Below, in pieces: positions 27,522-37,219 of a stretch of DNA of 64,000 nt (position 1 is its first letter; each line of letters begins with the position of its first letter). The notes under the pieces were generated by a model, which ran no database searches, was not told where the DNA came from, and saw only the letters and a list, made by a program, of their open reading frames with translations. Source of the DNA: Sporosarcina sp. FSL K6-1522 (GTDB taxonomy: Bacteria; Bacillota; Bacilli; Bacillales_A; Planococcaceae); contig NZ_CP152019.1 of NCBI RefSeq assembly GCF_038622445.1, positions 2,888,501 to 2,952,500 of the forward strand. Direction: 5' to 3'. A program made the position numbers and the translations under genes.

Positions 27522-28948
27522 CGTTCCCCACCTTCTTTATCTGCACCATGGGTAAACGTTTTTTGTTGCTTGCTCATACGGACAAACGGGATCCTAAAGA
27601 ACACATCTTTGAATCTTGATGGGTCAAAAGGAACAATCGGCGTAAAATAGGGCTGTTTCAATGATGACAGATTCAAAAGATGGATAAAAAGAATGAGTGT
27701 TCCAATCGCCATACCAAAAAAACCGAATAATGCAGCCGCAATCATAAACGGAAAACGAATGAGGCGAATACTCATATTCATCTCCCAAGAAGGAACGACA
27801 AAACTTGAAATGGCTGTCATCGCTACGACAATGACCATAAAATTGGATACAAGACCTGCATCGACAATGGCATTTCCGATAACGAGACCCCCAACAATCC
27901 CTATGGTTTGCCCAATGGGCGTCGGAAGCCGAATAGCAGATTCCCGTATCAATTCGATAAATAATTCCAAAATAAGTGCTTCAAATATCGGGCGATACGG
28001 TATATCATTCACTGCCATCATGACCTGCTTCCCTAGTTCAACCGGTATGATTTCCGAATGGAAACTAACAACAGCAATATAAAATGCAGGCAAAAAAATA
28101 GCCGCAATAAAACTAATGAGACGGAGAAGTCGATAAAATGAACCGACGAGAACACGTCCATTATAATCATCCGGTGATTCATAAAAAGAAAAAAAGTTGA
28201 CCGGTGCAATGAGTGCTGTTGGAGAACTGTTAGAAAAAACCGCAATTTTACCTTCTAGTAAATTTGCGACGACACGATCAGGACGTTCCGTATTCAAAAA
28301 TTGTGGAAATGGCGACCAAACCGAGTCCTCTAAATAATCTTCAATTGGCCCTGTCCCCCACACTTTATCTAAACCGATATTTTCCAATCTCTTTTTCATT
28401 TCATTAACAACTTCTTCGTCCGCGATTGACTCAATATAGACGTAACTCACACGTGTATTTGTATCGCTTCCAAGATGAATGGATTTGACAACAAGGTCCG
28501 GAATAGCCAGATGCTTTCGCACAAGACCTATGTTCATATCCAGTGCTTCAACAAAGCCCTCATGTTGGCCGCGGATAACATGCTCATTGTCCGGTTCAGT
28601 GATACTGCGCACAGGTATTTTTGGAATTGTTATTTTTAATAATAAATTTGTATAAGGAAACACAACAGCCACAGAACCTGTCACAACGCTGTCAATCAAT
28701 GTCGGAACAGAAAAGGCATGAACAGTCGATGCGGCTGTATCTCCCCATTTTACTAGACCTTCACTTGCTCGATTGCGAATGAGTTCAAGCTCTTTGTTAA
28801 CTAACGCCGCCTCGTTCATCACAGAAAAGTAACAGATAACTGCCGGATTGTCTTGCCACTCTATTTCTTCAACAACCAGATCTACTGAATTATGAAATGT
28901 TTTTTTTATGTATAAAATTAGGCCGTCAACCGACTTCACATCATCCAT
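27518..28948 (-). CDS. Spore germination protein, GerA (GerAA) subunit
   Basis: A subunit of the receptor; GerAA proteins form the ligand-gated channel of the complex. It has 476 residues: a soluble N-terminal region to about residue 290 (DSVVTGSVAVVF, HVIRGQHEGFVEALDMNIGL, NTRVSYVYIESIADEEVV are family blocks), then membrane helices (LRLISFIAAIFLPAFYIAVV, IPYRPIFEALILELFIELIR, RLPTPIGQTIGIVGGLVIG). The start is ATG 28948, 7-8 nt after AGAGGTGA; the 39 codons further upstream are not supported by any ribosome site. First gene of the operon gerA-gerB-gerC. Confidence 0.94.
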   Translation of the reverse strand: MDDVKSVDGLILYIKKTFHNSVDLVVEEIEWQDNPAVICYFSVMNEAALVNKELELIRNRASEGLVKWGDTAASTVHAFSVPTLIDSVVTGSVAVVFPYTNLLLKITIPKIPVRSITEPDNEHVIRGQHEGFVEALDMNIGLVRKHLAIPDLVVKSIHLGSDTNTRVSYVYIESIADEEVVNEMKKRLENIGLDKVWGTGPIEDYLEDSVWSPFPQFLNTERPDRVVANLLEGKIAVFSNSSPTALIAPVNFFSFYESPDDYNGRVLVGSFYRLLRLISFIAAIFLPAFYIAVVSFHSEIIPVELGKQVMMAVNDIPYRPIFEALILELFIELIRESAIRLPTPIGQTIGIVGGLVIGNAIVDAGLVSNFMVIVVAMTAISSFVVPSWEMNMSIRLIRFPFMIAAALFGFFGMAIGTLILFIHLLNLSSLKQPYFTPIVPFDPSRFKDVFFRIPFVRMSKQQKTFTHGADKEGGER

Positions 28949-29089
28949 ACCATTCACCTCTCGTGAAGAGTATGCGTTGTACGGGAACGTTTTAAACGTT
29001 TTCTCATCGTTGATAACCGTTGCAAATAAATGTACGCACATCATATTCCTTTTCATCAAACCCATTCGTAGCCATTTGCGACATACAAA

Positions 29090-29130
29090 AAAAGCTGCCC
29101 CTCCACTGGATTATTGCCAGCGGAAAAGAC
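29090..29130 (-). terminator. Terminator of the CAP-domain gene
   Basis: On the minus strand a GGGCTGTC...GCTGG / CCAG...GGGGCAGC hairpin followed by TTTTTTT. It insulates the ger operon from the upstream gene. Confidence 0.85.
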
Positions 29131-29146
29131 AGCCCTTCACTATTTC

Positions 29147-29887
29147 TTACTTTTGAATAAACTGCTGTGTCCAATAGTTACCGTTTTGGTCATAGCCAAT
29201 ACCGATATGCGTATAGCCAGGTGTTAAAATATTTTCTCTATGCCCTGGTGATGCCATCCAGCCTTTTACAACTTCTTCGGCTGTACGTTGACCCATTGCA
29301 ATATTTTCAGCCGCTGCTTTGTAAGTCACGCCATTTGCTTTCATTTGATCGAATGGTGAGCCGTATGTCGGACTCGTATGTGAAAAGTAATTTTTTGAAG
29401 CCATATCTGCTGATTTTTGACGTGCAGACTTCATCAAATTAGCATCCGTTTGCAGTGGTTTAAGACCTGCTTTTTGTCTTTCAGCATTCGTTAAGTCAAG
29501 AACCGCTTTTTCAATTGCTGAAATAGAAGCATCTTGCGGTGTTTCAACAGGCTTTTCTACCGGTGTTTCCGGTGTTGGCTTCGGTGCCGGTGTTGGCGTA
29601 GAAGGTTTTTCTACGGGTTTATCCGTTTCCGGTGCTGGCGTAGAAGGCTTTTCCACAGGCTGGTCTGGTGCCGGTGTTGGAGCCTCTGTATGCTGTCCAT
29701 AATACTTTTTCCAGTAGCTATGGTAGTGGTGCGTCTTGTTGGAGTGCTGACCTCCCCAAACATAACACTTAACGGCTTGTGCTTGTTGCACCTGCACATT
29801 ATTCGTTGAATATGAAGCTTCTACACTATTGTTGTTCGGCAGTAAGAGCGCCGAACCGAGCATGAGTACTGCAATCGATTTTTTCAT
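29147..29887 (-). CDS. Secreted CAP-domain (SCP/PR-1, YkwD-like) protein
   Basis: A 246-residue exported protein. A signal peptide (MKKSIAVLMLGSALLLPNNN) is followed by a His/Tyr-rich segment with CYVWGGQHSNKTHHYHSYWK, then a Pro/Glu repeat linker (three variants of VEKPSTPAP). The C-terminal CAP domain (about residues 125-246) has VLDLTNAERQKAGLKPLQTD, KNYFSHTSPTYGSPFDQ, AAENIAMGQ and SPGHRENILTPGYTHIGIGY with the conserved His and Glu. Bacillus relatives (YkwD, SafA-associated proteins) are linked to sporulation or the cell wall; biochemical function is unknown. ATG 29887 has GGGAGGAG upstream; longer versions do not. Confidence 0.9.
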   Translation of the reverse strand: MKKSIAVLMLGSALLLPNNNSVEASYSTNNVQVQQAQAVKCYVWGGQHSNKTHHYHSYWKKYYGQHTEAPTPAPDQPVEKPSTPAPETDKPVEKPSTPTPAPKPTPETPVEKPVETPQDASISAIEKAVLDLTNAERQKAGLKPLQTDANLMKSARQKSADMASKNYFSHTSPTYGSPFDQMKANGVTYKAAAENIAMGQRTAEEVVKGWMASPGHRENILTPGYTHIGIGYDQNGNYWTQQFIQK

Positions 29888-30033
29888 CTCATTACTCCTC
29901 CCTTCGCAATCTATCATAACGTGTGGGAGATTCAGAATAACGGTGATTCCTTCCAGTGTATCCAGTTCTATGATAAATGCCTGTTTAATAGACATCATCT
30001 ACTTATAGAATGGGTATATTTGGTCAACTCTCT

Positions 30034-30957
30034 TTATATTTCATCCAAAAAGGGGTTGACGCTATCATAATTAATGGATTCAAGTCCCTCCCCAATGATG
30101 ACCAAGCGGGGCTCCATTTTGACATATTCAGGTAGCCAATTGACCATGCCATATGCATATTGAAATAAAAAAGGATTCTTCGAACCTGTGATTGGGACAT
30201 AACCTTTCATTCTATAAACGGTGTCTGGTAATGTTTTCACCCATTCTTCAAACGTTTCCTGATCTACACTTTTGGTGAATGTTATAAGCTTTGAAGAAAG
30301 CGGTAGCCCTTTTCCGGAAATAATCGGTTGTTGCTCCTCTTTTTTCGGTGCACTCAACACTTTTTCGATGAACGAAAACGCGACCTTTGCACCAGTTGTT
30401 TGAATAATAGGCGCTGTGCTATTGAAGTGAGAAAGCTCCATCGTTACGGTTGCTAGCTCTTCCTCTGTCAATAAATCCGCTTTATTTGCCAATAAAACAT
30501 GAGCATGGCGAATTTGTTCCATAAATAATGCACGAATTTGCGGTGACAGCTTGTCACGTTCAAGCCATCGTCTAGAATCGGCCACTGTAACGATTCCTTT
30601 AATCTTCAGTCGGTCGGCGAATAACGGCGAATAGACAGCGTCAAGCGCTTCCACAGGATGCGCTGCGCCCGTTGTTTCAATTAAAATGACATCTATCTCA
30701 TCATTCTCTTCCAGCAGTCCTTGAAGCTGTGCCTCTGTCTTCTCAGCCCCCGTACAACAAATACAGCCTTCTAGAAGCTCTTTGAGTGGTATGTCTCCTT
30801 CTCCTTCGACGGCATTTGAGTCAAATGGTAGTGCCCCAAATTCATTCATCAAGACAGCTGGTTTTTTCCCTTGCTCTTTTAATTGTTCAATTGTGTGTAG
30901 TAACAACGAGGTTTTCCCACTGCCAAGAAACCCGCTGAATAAATAAACATCTATCAT
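30034..30957 (-). CDS. CobW/COG0523 family GTP-dependent metallochaperone
   Basis: G3E-family GTPase that loads metal ions onto client proteins. Walker A is FSGFLGSGKTSLL at residues 8-18; the metal-binding motif GCICCTG (CxCC) is near residue 66; Walker B/guanine motifs are LIETTGAAHP and LLANKADLL. The C-terminal CobW_C domain begins near residue 220. Length (307 residues) is normal. Zinc is the commonest metal for Firmicute members (YciC type), but no Zur operator was recognised, so the metal is undecided. It is monocistronic; the divergent promoter region is shared with the ctp gene's terminator at 30984-31022. Confidence 0.9.
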   Translation of the reverse strand: MIDVYLFSGFLGSGKTSLLLHTIEQLKEQGKKPAVLMNEFGALPFDSNAVEGEGDIPLKELLEGCICCTGAEKTEAQLQGLLEENDEIDVILIETTGAAHPVEALDAVYSPLFADRLKIKGIVTVADSRRWLERDKLSPQIRALFMEQIRHAHVLLANKADLLTEEELATVTMELSHFNSTAPIIQTTGAKVAFSFIEKVLSAPKKEEQQPIISGKGLPLSSKLITFTKSVDQETFEEWVKTLPDTVYRMKGYVPITGSKNPFLFQYAYGMVNWLPEYVKMEPRLVIIGEGLESINYDSVNPFLDEI

Positions 30958-30983
30958 GTGTAAGCCCTCCGATTCTTAACAAT

Positions 30984-31022
30984 GAAAAAGCGCCCATCCG
31001 GATTATAGGACTGGACGCTTTT
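30984..31022 (-). terminator. Terminator of the S41 protease gene
   Basis: AGCGTCCAGTCC / CCGGATGGGCGCT imperfect stem with a TTTT tail on the minus strand, just after the stop at 31026. Confidence 0.65.
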
Positions 31023-31025
31023 CTG

Positions 31026-32540
31026 TTAGTTTGCTATTTTTTCAAGCAAGACTTCTTTTGCTTTTAGTAGTTGTGGATCTTCATCTTGGATTTTCGTCCG
31101 TAATTTGTTCATCAAACCTAACGTTGTATCTCCAATAAGAATACCCGTCGGCTCGAGTGCTAAATCTTGTTGTAGCTTTTTAACAGCTTGTGCTGTTTGC
31201 TTATCGAACGCACCATCGATTTCACCAGGATTGTAGCCAACCGCTTCAAGCATTTCTTCTGCAGATTTAATAGCAGGTGTGAGCATACCTTCCTTCATCT
31301 CCGTAGCTGGGTCGAGGAATGGTAGCATCGCATACGATGGATACGGTACAGGGATATCAGGTTCAATCCCTTTCTTATGAATCCAATTGCCGTTCGGCGT
31401 AAGCCACTTCGCAGTAGTTAGCTTCAAATTAGAGCCGTCCGGAAGATCCATCGGTGTTTGGACAGTTCCTTTACCAAATGTCTTTACACCAACAAGCGGA
31501 ATACCCGCAGACTCTTTTAATGCTCCTGCCAGTATTTCAGATGCTGACGCACTGCCATCATCAATGACAAGCGCTACAGGAACAGTGACTTTTCGATTGC
31601 CTTCAGCTGTATATACTTCAGGTTTTTGACCTTTTACTTCATATTGGAATAGATTTTTCCCATTCTCTACGAAAAGATCTGAAATTTGCATTGCCTTGTC
31701 CAATCTCCCACCAGGGTTTTGTCGCACATCGACGATTAAGCCTTTCATACCTTGGGCTTCCATCTCATCTAAAGCAAGTAGTAGCTCATCATACGTCCCA
31801 TCTGAAAAACTTGTAATATGGATATGGGCAATGTCACCTTCTAGCATCTCTGTATAAACAGTCTCGACAGGAATAACATCCCGCACAATTTTCATATCAA
31901 CAGGTTCAGTTGCTTCCCCACGTTTAATGGATAACGTAACCGTTGTGCCCTTTTCCCCGCGAATAAGTAACACTGCTTCTGATGAAGAAAGACCTTGGAT
32001 ACTTTCACCATCTACCGCAACGATTAAATCATTCGCTAAGATGCCCGCTTTCTCCGCTGGAGAGTTCTTAATAGGAGAAACGACTTTAATGAAGCCATTC
32101 TGTTCTTGAATTTCGGCACCAATCCCTTCAAAACTCGAAGCAATGCTGTCGTTCAATTGACGCGCCTCACTTTGATTCAAATAATCTGTATAGGGATCAC
32201 CAAGTGCATCGATCATGCCATTAATCGCACCATCAATGATTGCTGTTTCATCAATATCTTCATAGTAATTTGCTTTCATTTCATCATACGCATCGTACAG
32301 CTTTTTAAATTCCTTACGGTCTATTGCTGTTTTTTGTGGATTGACTACTTCCACCACTTTATCTTCGCCCGTTGTTAACACAAAGAACGTTATGGCAGCT
32401 GTAACTAAGACGAGACCAAATACAAGCATAACGAAGGAGAACGGTTTTAAATTAATCGACCGTTTTGCCGGTGGTTGATGTCCCGATCCGTTCCCTTGCT
32501 CAAGGTCGGTGTTTTCTTTTTCTTCCATCTTATTTCCCAC
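31026..32540 (-). CDS. C-terminal processing protease (S41, CtpA/CtpB family)
   Basis: Membrane-anchored serine protease of 504 residues acting outside the membrane. One transmembrane helix (about residues 33-52, FSFVMLVFGLVLVTAAITFF) is followed by the S41 N-terminal region, a PDZ domain (ENGFIKVVSPIKNSPAEKAG, near residue 145), the catalytic core with nucleophile in DDGSASASEILAG (about residue 329) and the general-base lysine in KTFGKGTVQ. A C-terminal peptidoglycan-binding domain (YNPGEIDGAFDKQTAQAVKK) is present. In Bacillus CtpB cleaves SpoIVFA during sporulation; CtpA is vegetative. Domain order fits either. GTG 32540 has AGGAGAG 6 nt upstream. Confidence 0.93.
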   Translation of the reverse strand: MGNKMEEKENTDLEQGNGSGHQPPAKRSINLKPFSFVMLVFGLVLVTAAITFFVLTTGEDKVVEVVNPQKTAIDRKEFKKLYDAYDEMKANYYEDIDETAIIDGAINGMIDALGDPYTDYLNQSEARQLNDSIASSFEGIGAEIQEQNGFIKVVSPIKNSPAEKAGILANDLIVAVDGESIQGLSSSEAVLLIRGEKGTTVTLSIKRGEATEPVDMKIVRDVIPVETVYTEMLEGDIAHIHITSFSDGTYDELLLALDEMEAQGMKGLIVDVRQNPGGRLDKAMQISDLFVENGKNLFQYEVKGQKPEVYTAEGNRKVTVPVALVIDDGSASASEILAGALKESAGIPLVGVKTFGKGTVQTPMDLPDGSNLKLTTAKWLTPNGNWIHKKGIEPDIPVPYPSYAMLPFLDPATEMKEGMLTPAIKSAEEMLEAVGYNPGEIDGAFDKQTAQAVKKLQQDLALEPTGILIGDTTLGLMNKLRTKIQDEDPQLLKAKEVLLEKIAN

Positions 32541-32558
32541 TTTCCACTCTCCTATATT

Positions 32559-32671
32559 CGCCGGAGGCTTTATCTTTGTTCAGCGGGCATTTGAATACCC
32601 GCTGAACAGTAAAAAAATCGTATTCATCCTAACACCTATAAAGGTGGGAGTCTTCCGCTGAATAAAGATAA
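32559..32671. repeat. Composite intergenic repeat, copy B
   Basis: Begins CGCCGGAGGCTT, then a palindrome GTTCAGCGGGCATT...AATACCCGCTGAAC, then TTCATCCTAACACCTATAA and CCGCTGAATAAAGATAA. All of these recur in the same order at 61830-62007. Confidence 0.75.
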
Positions 32672-32683
32672 GAGTTCGTTCAG

Positions 32684-32713
32684 AAAAGGACCGCTATATA
32701 TTGCGGGCGGTCC
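32684..32713 (-). terminator. Terminator of deoD
   Basis: GGACCGC / GCGGTCC stem followed by TTTTCT on the minus strand, 15 nt after the deoD stop. Confidence 0.7.
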
Positions 32714-32727
32714 ATCGTCTATTACGA

Positions 32728-33432
32728 TTATTCTTGAATTGCTGCTTCAAGCGCTACTTCAATCATTTCGTTAAATGTTGTTTGGCGCTCTTCTGATGAT
32801 GTTGCTTCCCCTGTTAGGATATGATCGCTAACAGTGAGAATCGCTAGTGCTTGACGACCAAATTTCGCTGCAAGCGTGTACAGTGCGGCTGCTTCCATTT
32901 CAACTGCCAGCACACCATATTGTGCCCATTTTTCATGCTGTGCATGTTCGTTATAGAAGACATCTTCAGTAAAGACATTCCCAACTTTTAAATTGAGGCC
33001 TTTTTTCACTCCAGCATTGTAGGCTTTCAATAGTAGGTCAAAATTAGCAGTTGGCGCATAGCTAACACCGTCAAAAATAAGCTCATTCATTTTTGAATTG
33101 GTAGAAGCACTTTGTGCAATAATGACATCACGTACGTGAACGTCATTCTGAATGGCACCGCAAGTCCCAACACGAATCAGTTTTTGCACATCGTATTCCT
33201 GCATCAATTCTGTCACATAAATCGAGATGGATGGGACACCCATACCTGTGCCTTGTACGGAAATACGCTTGCCTTTGTAAGTACCTGTATAGCCAAACAT
33301 GTTACGAACTTCGTTGTACTGTGTGACATCTTCTAAAAATGTTTCGGCAATATATTTTGCACGGAGAGGATCTCCCGGTAGCAAAATCGTATCGGCTATG
33401 TCACCTTTTTTTGCATTGATATGTATACTCAT
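32728..33432 (-). CDS. deoD: Purine-nucleoside phosphorylase DeoD
   Basis: Phosphorolyses purine (deoxy)nucleosides to base and (deoxy)ribose 1-phosphate in nucleoside salvage; hexameric, high-molecular-mass class. The 234-residue product has the N-terminal [20 protein letters not shown] with phosphate-binding [19 protein letters not shown] in the middle, [13 protein letters not shown] (ribose site) and [10 protein letters not shown] with the catalytic Asp. ATG 33432 has GAGG 9 nt upstream; an upstream in-frame extension of 41 codons reads through low-quality sequence and is rejected. Confidence 0.95.
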   Translation of the reverse strand: MSIHINAKKGDIADTILLPGDPLRAKYIAETFLEDVTQYNEVRNMFGYTGTYKGKRISVQGTGMGVPSISIYVTELMQEYDVQKLIRVGTCGAIQNDVHVRDVIIAQSASTNSKMNELIFDGVSYAPTANFDLLLKAYNAGVKKGLNLKVGNVFTEDVFYNEHAQHEKWAQYGVLAVEMEAAALYTLAAKFGRQALAILTVSDHILTGEATSSEERQTTFNEMIEVALEAAIQE

Positions 33433-33514
33433 ATCGGATAGCCTCGCTTTCAAATAATCTTTTTCCATCATACATTCAAACAAACCATTATGCAATGAAG
33501 ACGCGGATCTCTCG

Positions 33515-33736
33515 TTAACGGAAACGCTCCTCATACAGCTTGTACAACTCATCAAAAATGACAGATGGCATTTCTGGTTCTGCTTTTTCCTCTATATATC
33601 GTGATAGCGGATCAAAGTCTTTCTCCTCTTTCGGAAAACTGGAATCATTGAACATACTTTCCGCAAAAGTCGATAGCAAATCATCTTTTATTCCGCCTCG
33701 AAATGACAAGACAAAACGGTAAAAGGATCTATCCAT
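33515..33736 (-). CDS. YozE family (UPF0346) protein
   Basis: A 73-residue helical protein beginning [20 protein letters not shown], the conserved opening of the YozE/UPF0346 family (S/F-YRFV-L-FR), with [17 protein letters not shown] later. Structures in the family are small helical bundles related to SAM-like domains; the role is unknown. ATG 33736 follows GGGAG by 7 nt. It sits in a run of minus-strand genes between msrB and deoD, with an 18-nt gap to msrB, so it may be the last gene of the ypmR-ypmS-msrA-msrB transcript. Confidence 0.88.
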   Translation of the reverse strand: MDRSFYRFVLSFRGGIKDDLLSTFAESMFNDSSFPKEEKDFDPLSRYIEEKAEPEMPSVIFDELYKLYEERFR

Positions 33737-33753
33737 GTACTTATCTCCCATCC

Positions 33754-34173
33754 TTACAATTTGCTACTGAACTGGCCGTATCCTTCTTCTTCAAGACGAT
33801 CAGCGGGAATGAAACGAAGGGCGGCAGAATTGATGCAGTAGCGCAGTCCATTTTCACCAGGTCCATCTGGAAATACATGTCCAAGATGTGAGTCTGCTGC
33901 TTTACTACGTACTTCCGTTCTTCGCATACCATGACTCGTATCAAAGTGCTCTGTCACTTCTTCTGTATCGAGTGGTTGGGTGAAACTTGGCCACCCACAG
34001 CCCGCATTGAATTTATCCGCCGAGCTAAATAAAGGTTTTCCAGAGACAATATCTACATAAATACCTTTTTCAAAATGATTGTCGTACACATTTTGGAAAG
34101 GGGGCTCTGTACCGTTTTCCTGTGTGACGTAATATTGCATATCCGTCAACGTCTTTTTCAAATCCTCTTTCAT
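33754..34173 (-). CDS. msrB: Peptide-methionine (R)-S-oxide reductase MsrB
   Basis: Reduces the R epimer of methionine sulfoxide, complementing MsrA. The 139-residue protein shows [35 protein letters not shown] and the catalytic cysteine in [13 protein letters not shown]. The two zinc-binding CxxC pairs of many MsrB proteins are missing ([13 protein letters not shown] occupies the first site), so this is the zinc-free form; Cys in NAGCGWP is a candidate resolving residue. Its ATG overlaps the msrA stop by 4 nt, so both are translated together. Confidence 0.95.
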   Translation of the reverse strand: MKEDLKKTLTDMQYYVTQENGTEPPFQNVYDNHFEKGIYVDIVSGKPLFSSADKFNAGCGWPSFTQPLDTEEVTEHFDTSHGMRRTEVRSKAADSHLGHVFPDGPGENGLRYCINSAALRFIPADRLEEEGYGQFSSKL

Positions 34174-34700
34174 GCTTCGTCACCCCAATTATCAGATTTA
34201 AACTGTTCACGACCTGAACCAACTGCATAACGATTGTAATGTGTAGGATTTTTCATATAGTAGTTTTGATGCCCTTCTTCTGCTGCGAAAAATGGCTTAC
34301 TTGGCAGAATGTCTGTCGCAATGGGCTTATTGAATTTATCTGAAGCTTCTAGCTCTGACTTAGATTGCTCGGCCATTTGCTGTTGCTCAACATTATGGTA
34401 GTAAATTGCGGTCTGATAAGATTCGCCACGGTCAAAAAACTGTCCACCTGTATCCGTTGGATCAATCTGACGCCAAAAAATGTCTAGCAATTGACGATAG
34501 GAAATCACTTCATCGTCAAAAGTAATTTCCACGGCTTCTCGATGTCCCGTCGTGTTTGTACAAACAAGCTCATAGGACGGATGTTCAACATCACCACCCG
34601 TATAACCGGAAAGCACAGAAAGAACGCCCTCATAACGATCAAACGGTTTTACCATGCACCAAAAACAACCACCTGCAAAAGTCGCTAAAGATTTCGCCAT
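34170..34700 (-). CDS. msrA: Peptide-methionine (S)-S-oxide reductase MsrA, operon copy
   Basis: The second MsrA of the window (176 residues). The catalytic motif [11 protein letters not shown] lies near residue 10 and [15 protein letters not shown] near 85. It is clearly paralogous to the copy at 2071-2586 but diverged. ATG 34700 has AAAGGAG 8-9 nt upstream. Gene order ypmR-ypmS-msrA-msrB corresponds to B. subtilis ypmR-ypmS...msr, except that msrA precedes msrB here. The four genes are closely packed and probably one transcript for protein repair with envelope lipoproteins. Confidence 0.95.
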   Translation of the reverse strand: MAKSLATFAGGCFWCMVKPFDRYEGVLSVLSGYTGGDVEHPSYELVCTNTTGHREAVEITFDDEVISYRQLLDIFWRQIDPTDTGGQFFDRGESYQTAIYYHNVEQQQMAEQSKSELEASDKFNKPIATDILPSKPFFAAEEGHQNYYMKNPTHYNRYAVGSGREQFKSDNWGDEA

Positions 34701-34713
34701 CGTCCTGTCTCCT

Positions 34714-35289
34714 TTACTCTTTCGGAATAATGATTTCCAAAATAATTTCATTCTCCTCCAAATTGAAGGTCTTCGCTCGTACTTGTAAATCATCTGAAAT
34801 AGCGATTTTCGAAAGGTCGATGAACAACTCTTCCTCCTTTGGACGGACAATCATCCAAGGTGGGAGCTTTACAGAATCTCTCAAGATTTTCAAAACGGTA
34901 GAGGGTGGAATATTCAATTGTCCTACTTCCATAGACGATTGTTTTAAGATTAAGTTTCCATCTTCTCGTACAATGGGATCAAAGTGCATAATGACAGGAA
35001 GTGTATAAGAAAATACCGTCATTTCGGAAAAAAGCGTGACATCTTTGCCAACTTCCATTTTTACAGGCAGGGGCTCGCCTTTCATCGCTTTTTTTATATA
35101 CGTATTTGCAATGCCTTCAAAATCTTCCTTCGTCGCCTCAACCTCCAAGACATAGTCAGAGCCATCCAACACTTTTGCATCAGGCAAAGGCTCTGACGAA
35201 GCAGGGGAGCCGATTAAAAAAATGAGGTATGCAACTGCAGCTACAATTAGTCCCGCAAGGGCGAAAAAGCTTAATTTCCATCGATTCAT
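34714..35289 (-). CDS. ypmS: YpmS family membrane protein (DUF2140)
   Basis: A 191-residue protein anchored by one N-terminal helix (WKLSFFALAGLIVAAVAYLI) with an extracellular beta-rich domain. Family blocks are YVLEVEATKEDFEGIANTYI near residue 47, SEMTVFSYTLPVIMHFDPIV and GQLNIPPSTVLKILRDSVKL plus PPWMIVRPKEEELFIDLS. Function is unknown. It lies 13 nt downstream of ypmR, as in B. subtilis, and 13 nt upstream of msrA. The pairing with a secreted SGNH hydrolase suggests a shared task in the envelope. Confidence 0.9.
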   Translation of the reverse strand: MNRWKLSFFALAGLIVAAVAYLIFLIGSPASSEPLPDAKVLDGSDYVLEVEATKEDFEGIANTYIKKAMKGEPLPVKMEVGKDVTLFSEMTVFSYTLPVIMHFDPIVREDGNLILKQSSMEVGQLNIPPSTVLKILRDSVKLPPWMIVRPKEEELFIDLSKIAISDDLQVRAKTFNLEENEIILEIIIPKE

Positions 35290-35302
35290 GCGTCTTCATC
35301 TC

Positions 35303-36118
35303 CTACATATCCAATTTCCCGTCCGATAGTTGTAGCAAATTACATTCCCCAATTTTTTCAAGGAAACGATCCGCCATTGATTCATAACCTTTCGCGTTCG
35401 GATGAAAGAAATCGGTGTGGTACACCATATTCGCATTCGAATCGAACAAATCGGCTACAGGAACGAAGCATGACTTGCCATCTAGCACCGAACGAACTTC
35501 GATGGCCTCATTCCAATCAGTAATAATGTCTTCAAATTCATTGACTTCATCAGACACAATCGAAAATGGATTATACAAGCCTGCTACGACAATAATCGCA
35601 TCACCATTTAGCGCTCGAATTGTACTGAACACCTCATCGAGCCGATTTTCAAATTTCCCAAGTTCAATGTAAAAAGCCTCTTTTTTCATATTAAAAATGT
35701 CTTTCTTCACGACCTTCATGACATCATTACCACCGATTGTCAGCAAGATGACATCTGCCTTTTTAACTGCTGCCTGAATGGAGGAATCTTCAAGCTGATC
35801 GAGTAGCTGGTCACTTCTTCGCCCACGCTTCGCCAAATTCCTCGCATCAACGTCAACGACGCCCTTCCATTCAATCATTTCTTCAGAAACTCGACCAAAA
35901 TAACCGCCTTTTTTCTGCTCATCTCCAACCCCTTGCGTCAGTGAATCACCAAGACCAACTACTTGGAGCCTTTTGGGAATAAAGTAGCCTGGAACATCCC
36001 ATTCCGAAAACGCGATGTCTTCACGTTTTGCCAACGAATCTGTCGTTTTCGTGAACGGCGCACTACAGCCCGTTACGAACAGTGAGAAGGTGATCATCAA
36101 CATGAAAAATCTTCTCAT
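35303..36118 (-). CDS. ypmR: SGNH/GDSL-type lipoprotein hydrolase YpmR
   Basis: Exported lipoprotein esterase of the SGNH family, 271 residues. The signal MRRFFMLMITFSLFVTGCSA has lipobox VTGC. Block I GLGDSLTQGVGD carries the nucleophile serine (about residue 58); block III is LTIGGNDVMKVV; block V is YHTDFFHPNAKGYESMAD with the catalytic Asp-His pair. Likely substrates are lipid or cell-wall esters, unproven. It heads the run ypmR-ypmS-msrA-msrB(-yozE), each gap short. Confidence 0.92.
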   Translation of the reverse strand: MRRFFMLMITFSLFVTGCSAPFTKTTDSLAKREDIAFSEWDVPGYFIPKRLQVVGLGDSLTQGVGDEQKKGGYFGRVSEEMIEWKGVVDVDARNLAKRGRRSDQLLDQLEDSSIQAAVKKADVILLTIGGNDVMKVVKKDIFNMKKEAFYIELGKFENRLDEVFSTIRALNGDAIIVVAGLYNPFSIVSDEVNEFEDIITDWNEAIEVRSVLDGKSCFVPVADLFDSNANMVYHTDFFHPNAKGYESMADRFLEKIGECNLLQLSDGKLDM

Positions 36119-36176
36119 ACGAATAGTTCCCCTTTTCTCTAGTCAAATACGTCTGCCACAAAATACATGTCGGGTA

Positions 36177-37016
36177 TCAGTCTGTATAGTACATGAAGCC
36201 AATTGCCCCTTCACCTGTGTGCGTACTAATAATCGGCGTAGTAAATGTCAAGTTGACATTTTGAATACCTGTCTCTTCAATCAGCTTCTTCAAAGGCTCT
36301 CCCATTGCGAGCCCATTAGCATGGGAAATTCCTACGCCACGAACAATTTTCCCAGCAGTTTCTTCCTTGAACGCCTTGAATAGTTGCGATACAACTTGTT
36401 TATGGCTTCTTGCTTTACCGATTGGTGTATACACGCCATCCTGTAACGTCGCAATCGGTTTAATGTTCAACAAGGAACCTAGCATTGCTTTCCCTTTGCC
36501 GATTCGTCCGCCTTTTACTAAGTTGTCTAGCACGTCTACGACGACGAACAATGACGTTTTTTTACGTACAACTTGTAAGCGTTCAACAATTTCTTCAACG
36601 GTCTTTCCTTGCCTAGCCATTTCTAAAGCTTCTACAACTTGGAACGTCAATGCCTGCGAAATATACATCGAATCGATTACTGTTACCTTTGAATCTGTCA
36701 TATCTGCTGCTGTTTGGGCAGACTTTACTGTTCCGCTCATGCCGCCTGTCATATGTATCGAAATAATTTCGCTGCCATCTGCACCAAGTTTGTCGTATAA
36801 CTCTTTAAAAACGCCGGCTGCTGGTTGCGAACTTTTAGGTAGTTGGGCTGAATGTCTCATTTTCTCTATAAATGTGTTAGGTTGTATATCCACGCCATCA
36901 ATATACGTTTCTCCATCTATTTGGATAGTTAATGGAACGACATGAAGACCATATTTTTCACACTCTTCCTTCTGCAAATCAACTGTTGAATCTGTAACTA
37001 TATGAATCTTTTTCAT
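36177..37016 (-). CDS. DegV family fatty-acid-binding protein
   Basis: DegV/FakB-type protein of 279 residues that binds a long-chain fatty acid and presents it to a kinase such as FakA. It shows MKKIHIVTDSTVDLQKEE, SSQPAAGVF with the conserved serine pair, HMTGGMSGTVKSA and RIGKGKAMLGSLLNIKPIAT. Two adjacent ATGs (37019, 37016) follow GAGAGGAG; the second gives better spacing. In B. subtilis degV also neighbours the msr/ypm genes. FakA is not in the window. Confidence 0.93.
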   Translation of the reverse strand: MKKIHIVTDSTVDLQKEECEKYGLHVVPLTIQIDGETYIDGVDIQPNTFIEKMRHSAQLPKSSQPAAGVFKELYDKLGADGSEIISIHMTGGMSGTVKSAQTAADMTDSKVTVIDSMYISQALTFQVVEALEMARQGKTVEEIVERLQVVRKKTSLFVVVDVLDNLVKGGRIGKGKAMLGSLLNIKPIATLQDGVYTPIGKARSHKQVVSQLFKAFKEETAGKIVRGVGISHANGLAMGEPLKKLIEETGIQNVNLTFTTPIISTHTGEGAIGFMYYTD

Positions 37017-37219
37017 CATTTGTGCTCCTCTCTCGTAGTGGACACTCCTATTTAAATTCAGGAGGTCTCTAGCATTGATTGCTGCATTCGATTTACAAAA
37101 AATCGCCAAAGAGAATTGTCGTTCCTTATTCCTTATGTGCAGACAGTCACATCTTATGCCAATAAAGTTGCATCGTTTAACAAACCAAATGCCTGTATGT
37201 AAGAACATGTTTATATTGC

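Noticed and set aside
25429..28948. A defined sigma-G promoter for the ger operon
   Set aside because: Several GNATA/CATNNTA-like pairs exist upstream of 28948 but none has the right spacing and fit.
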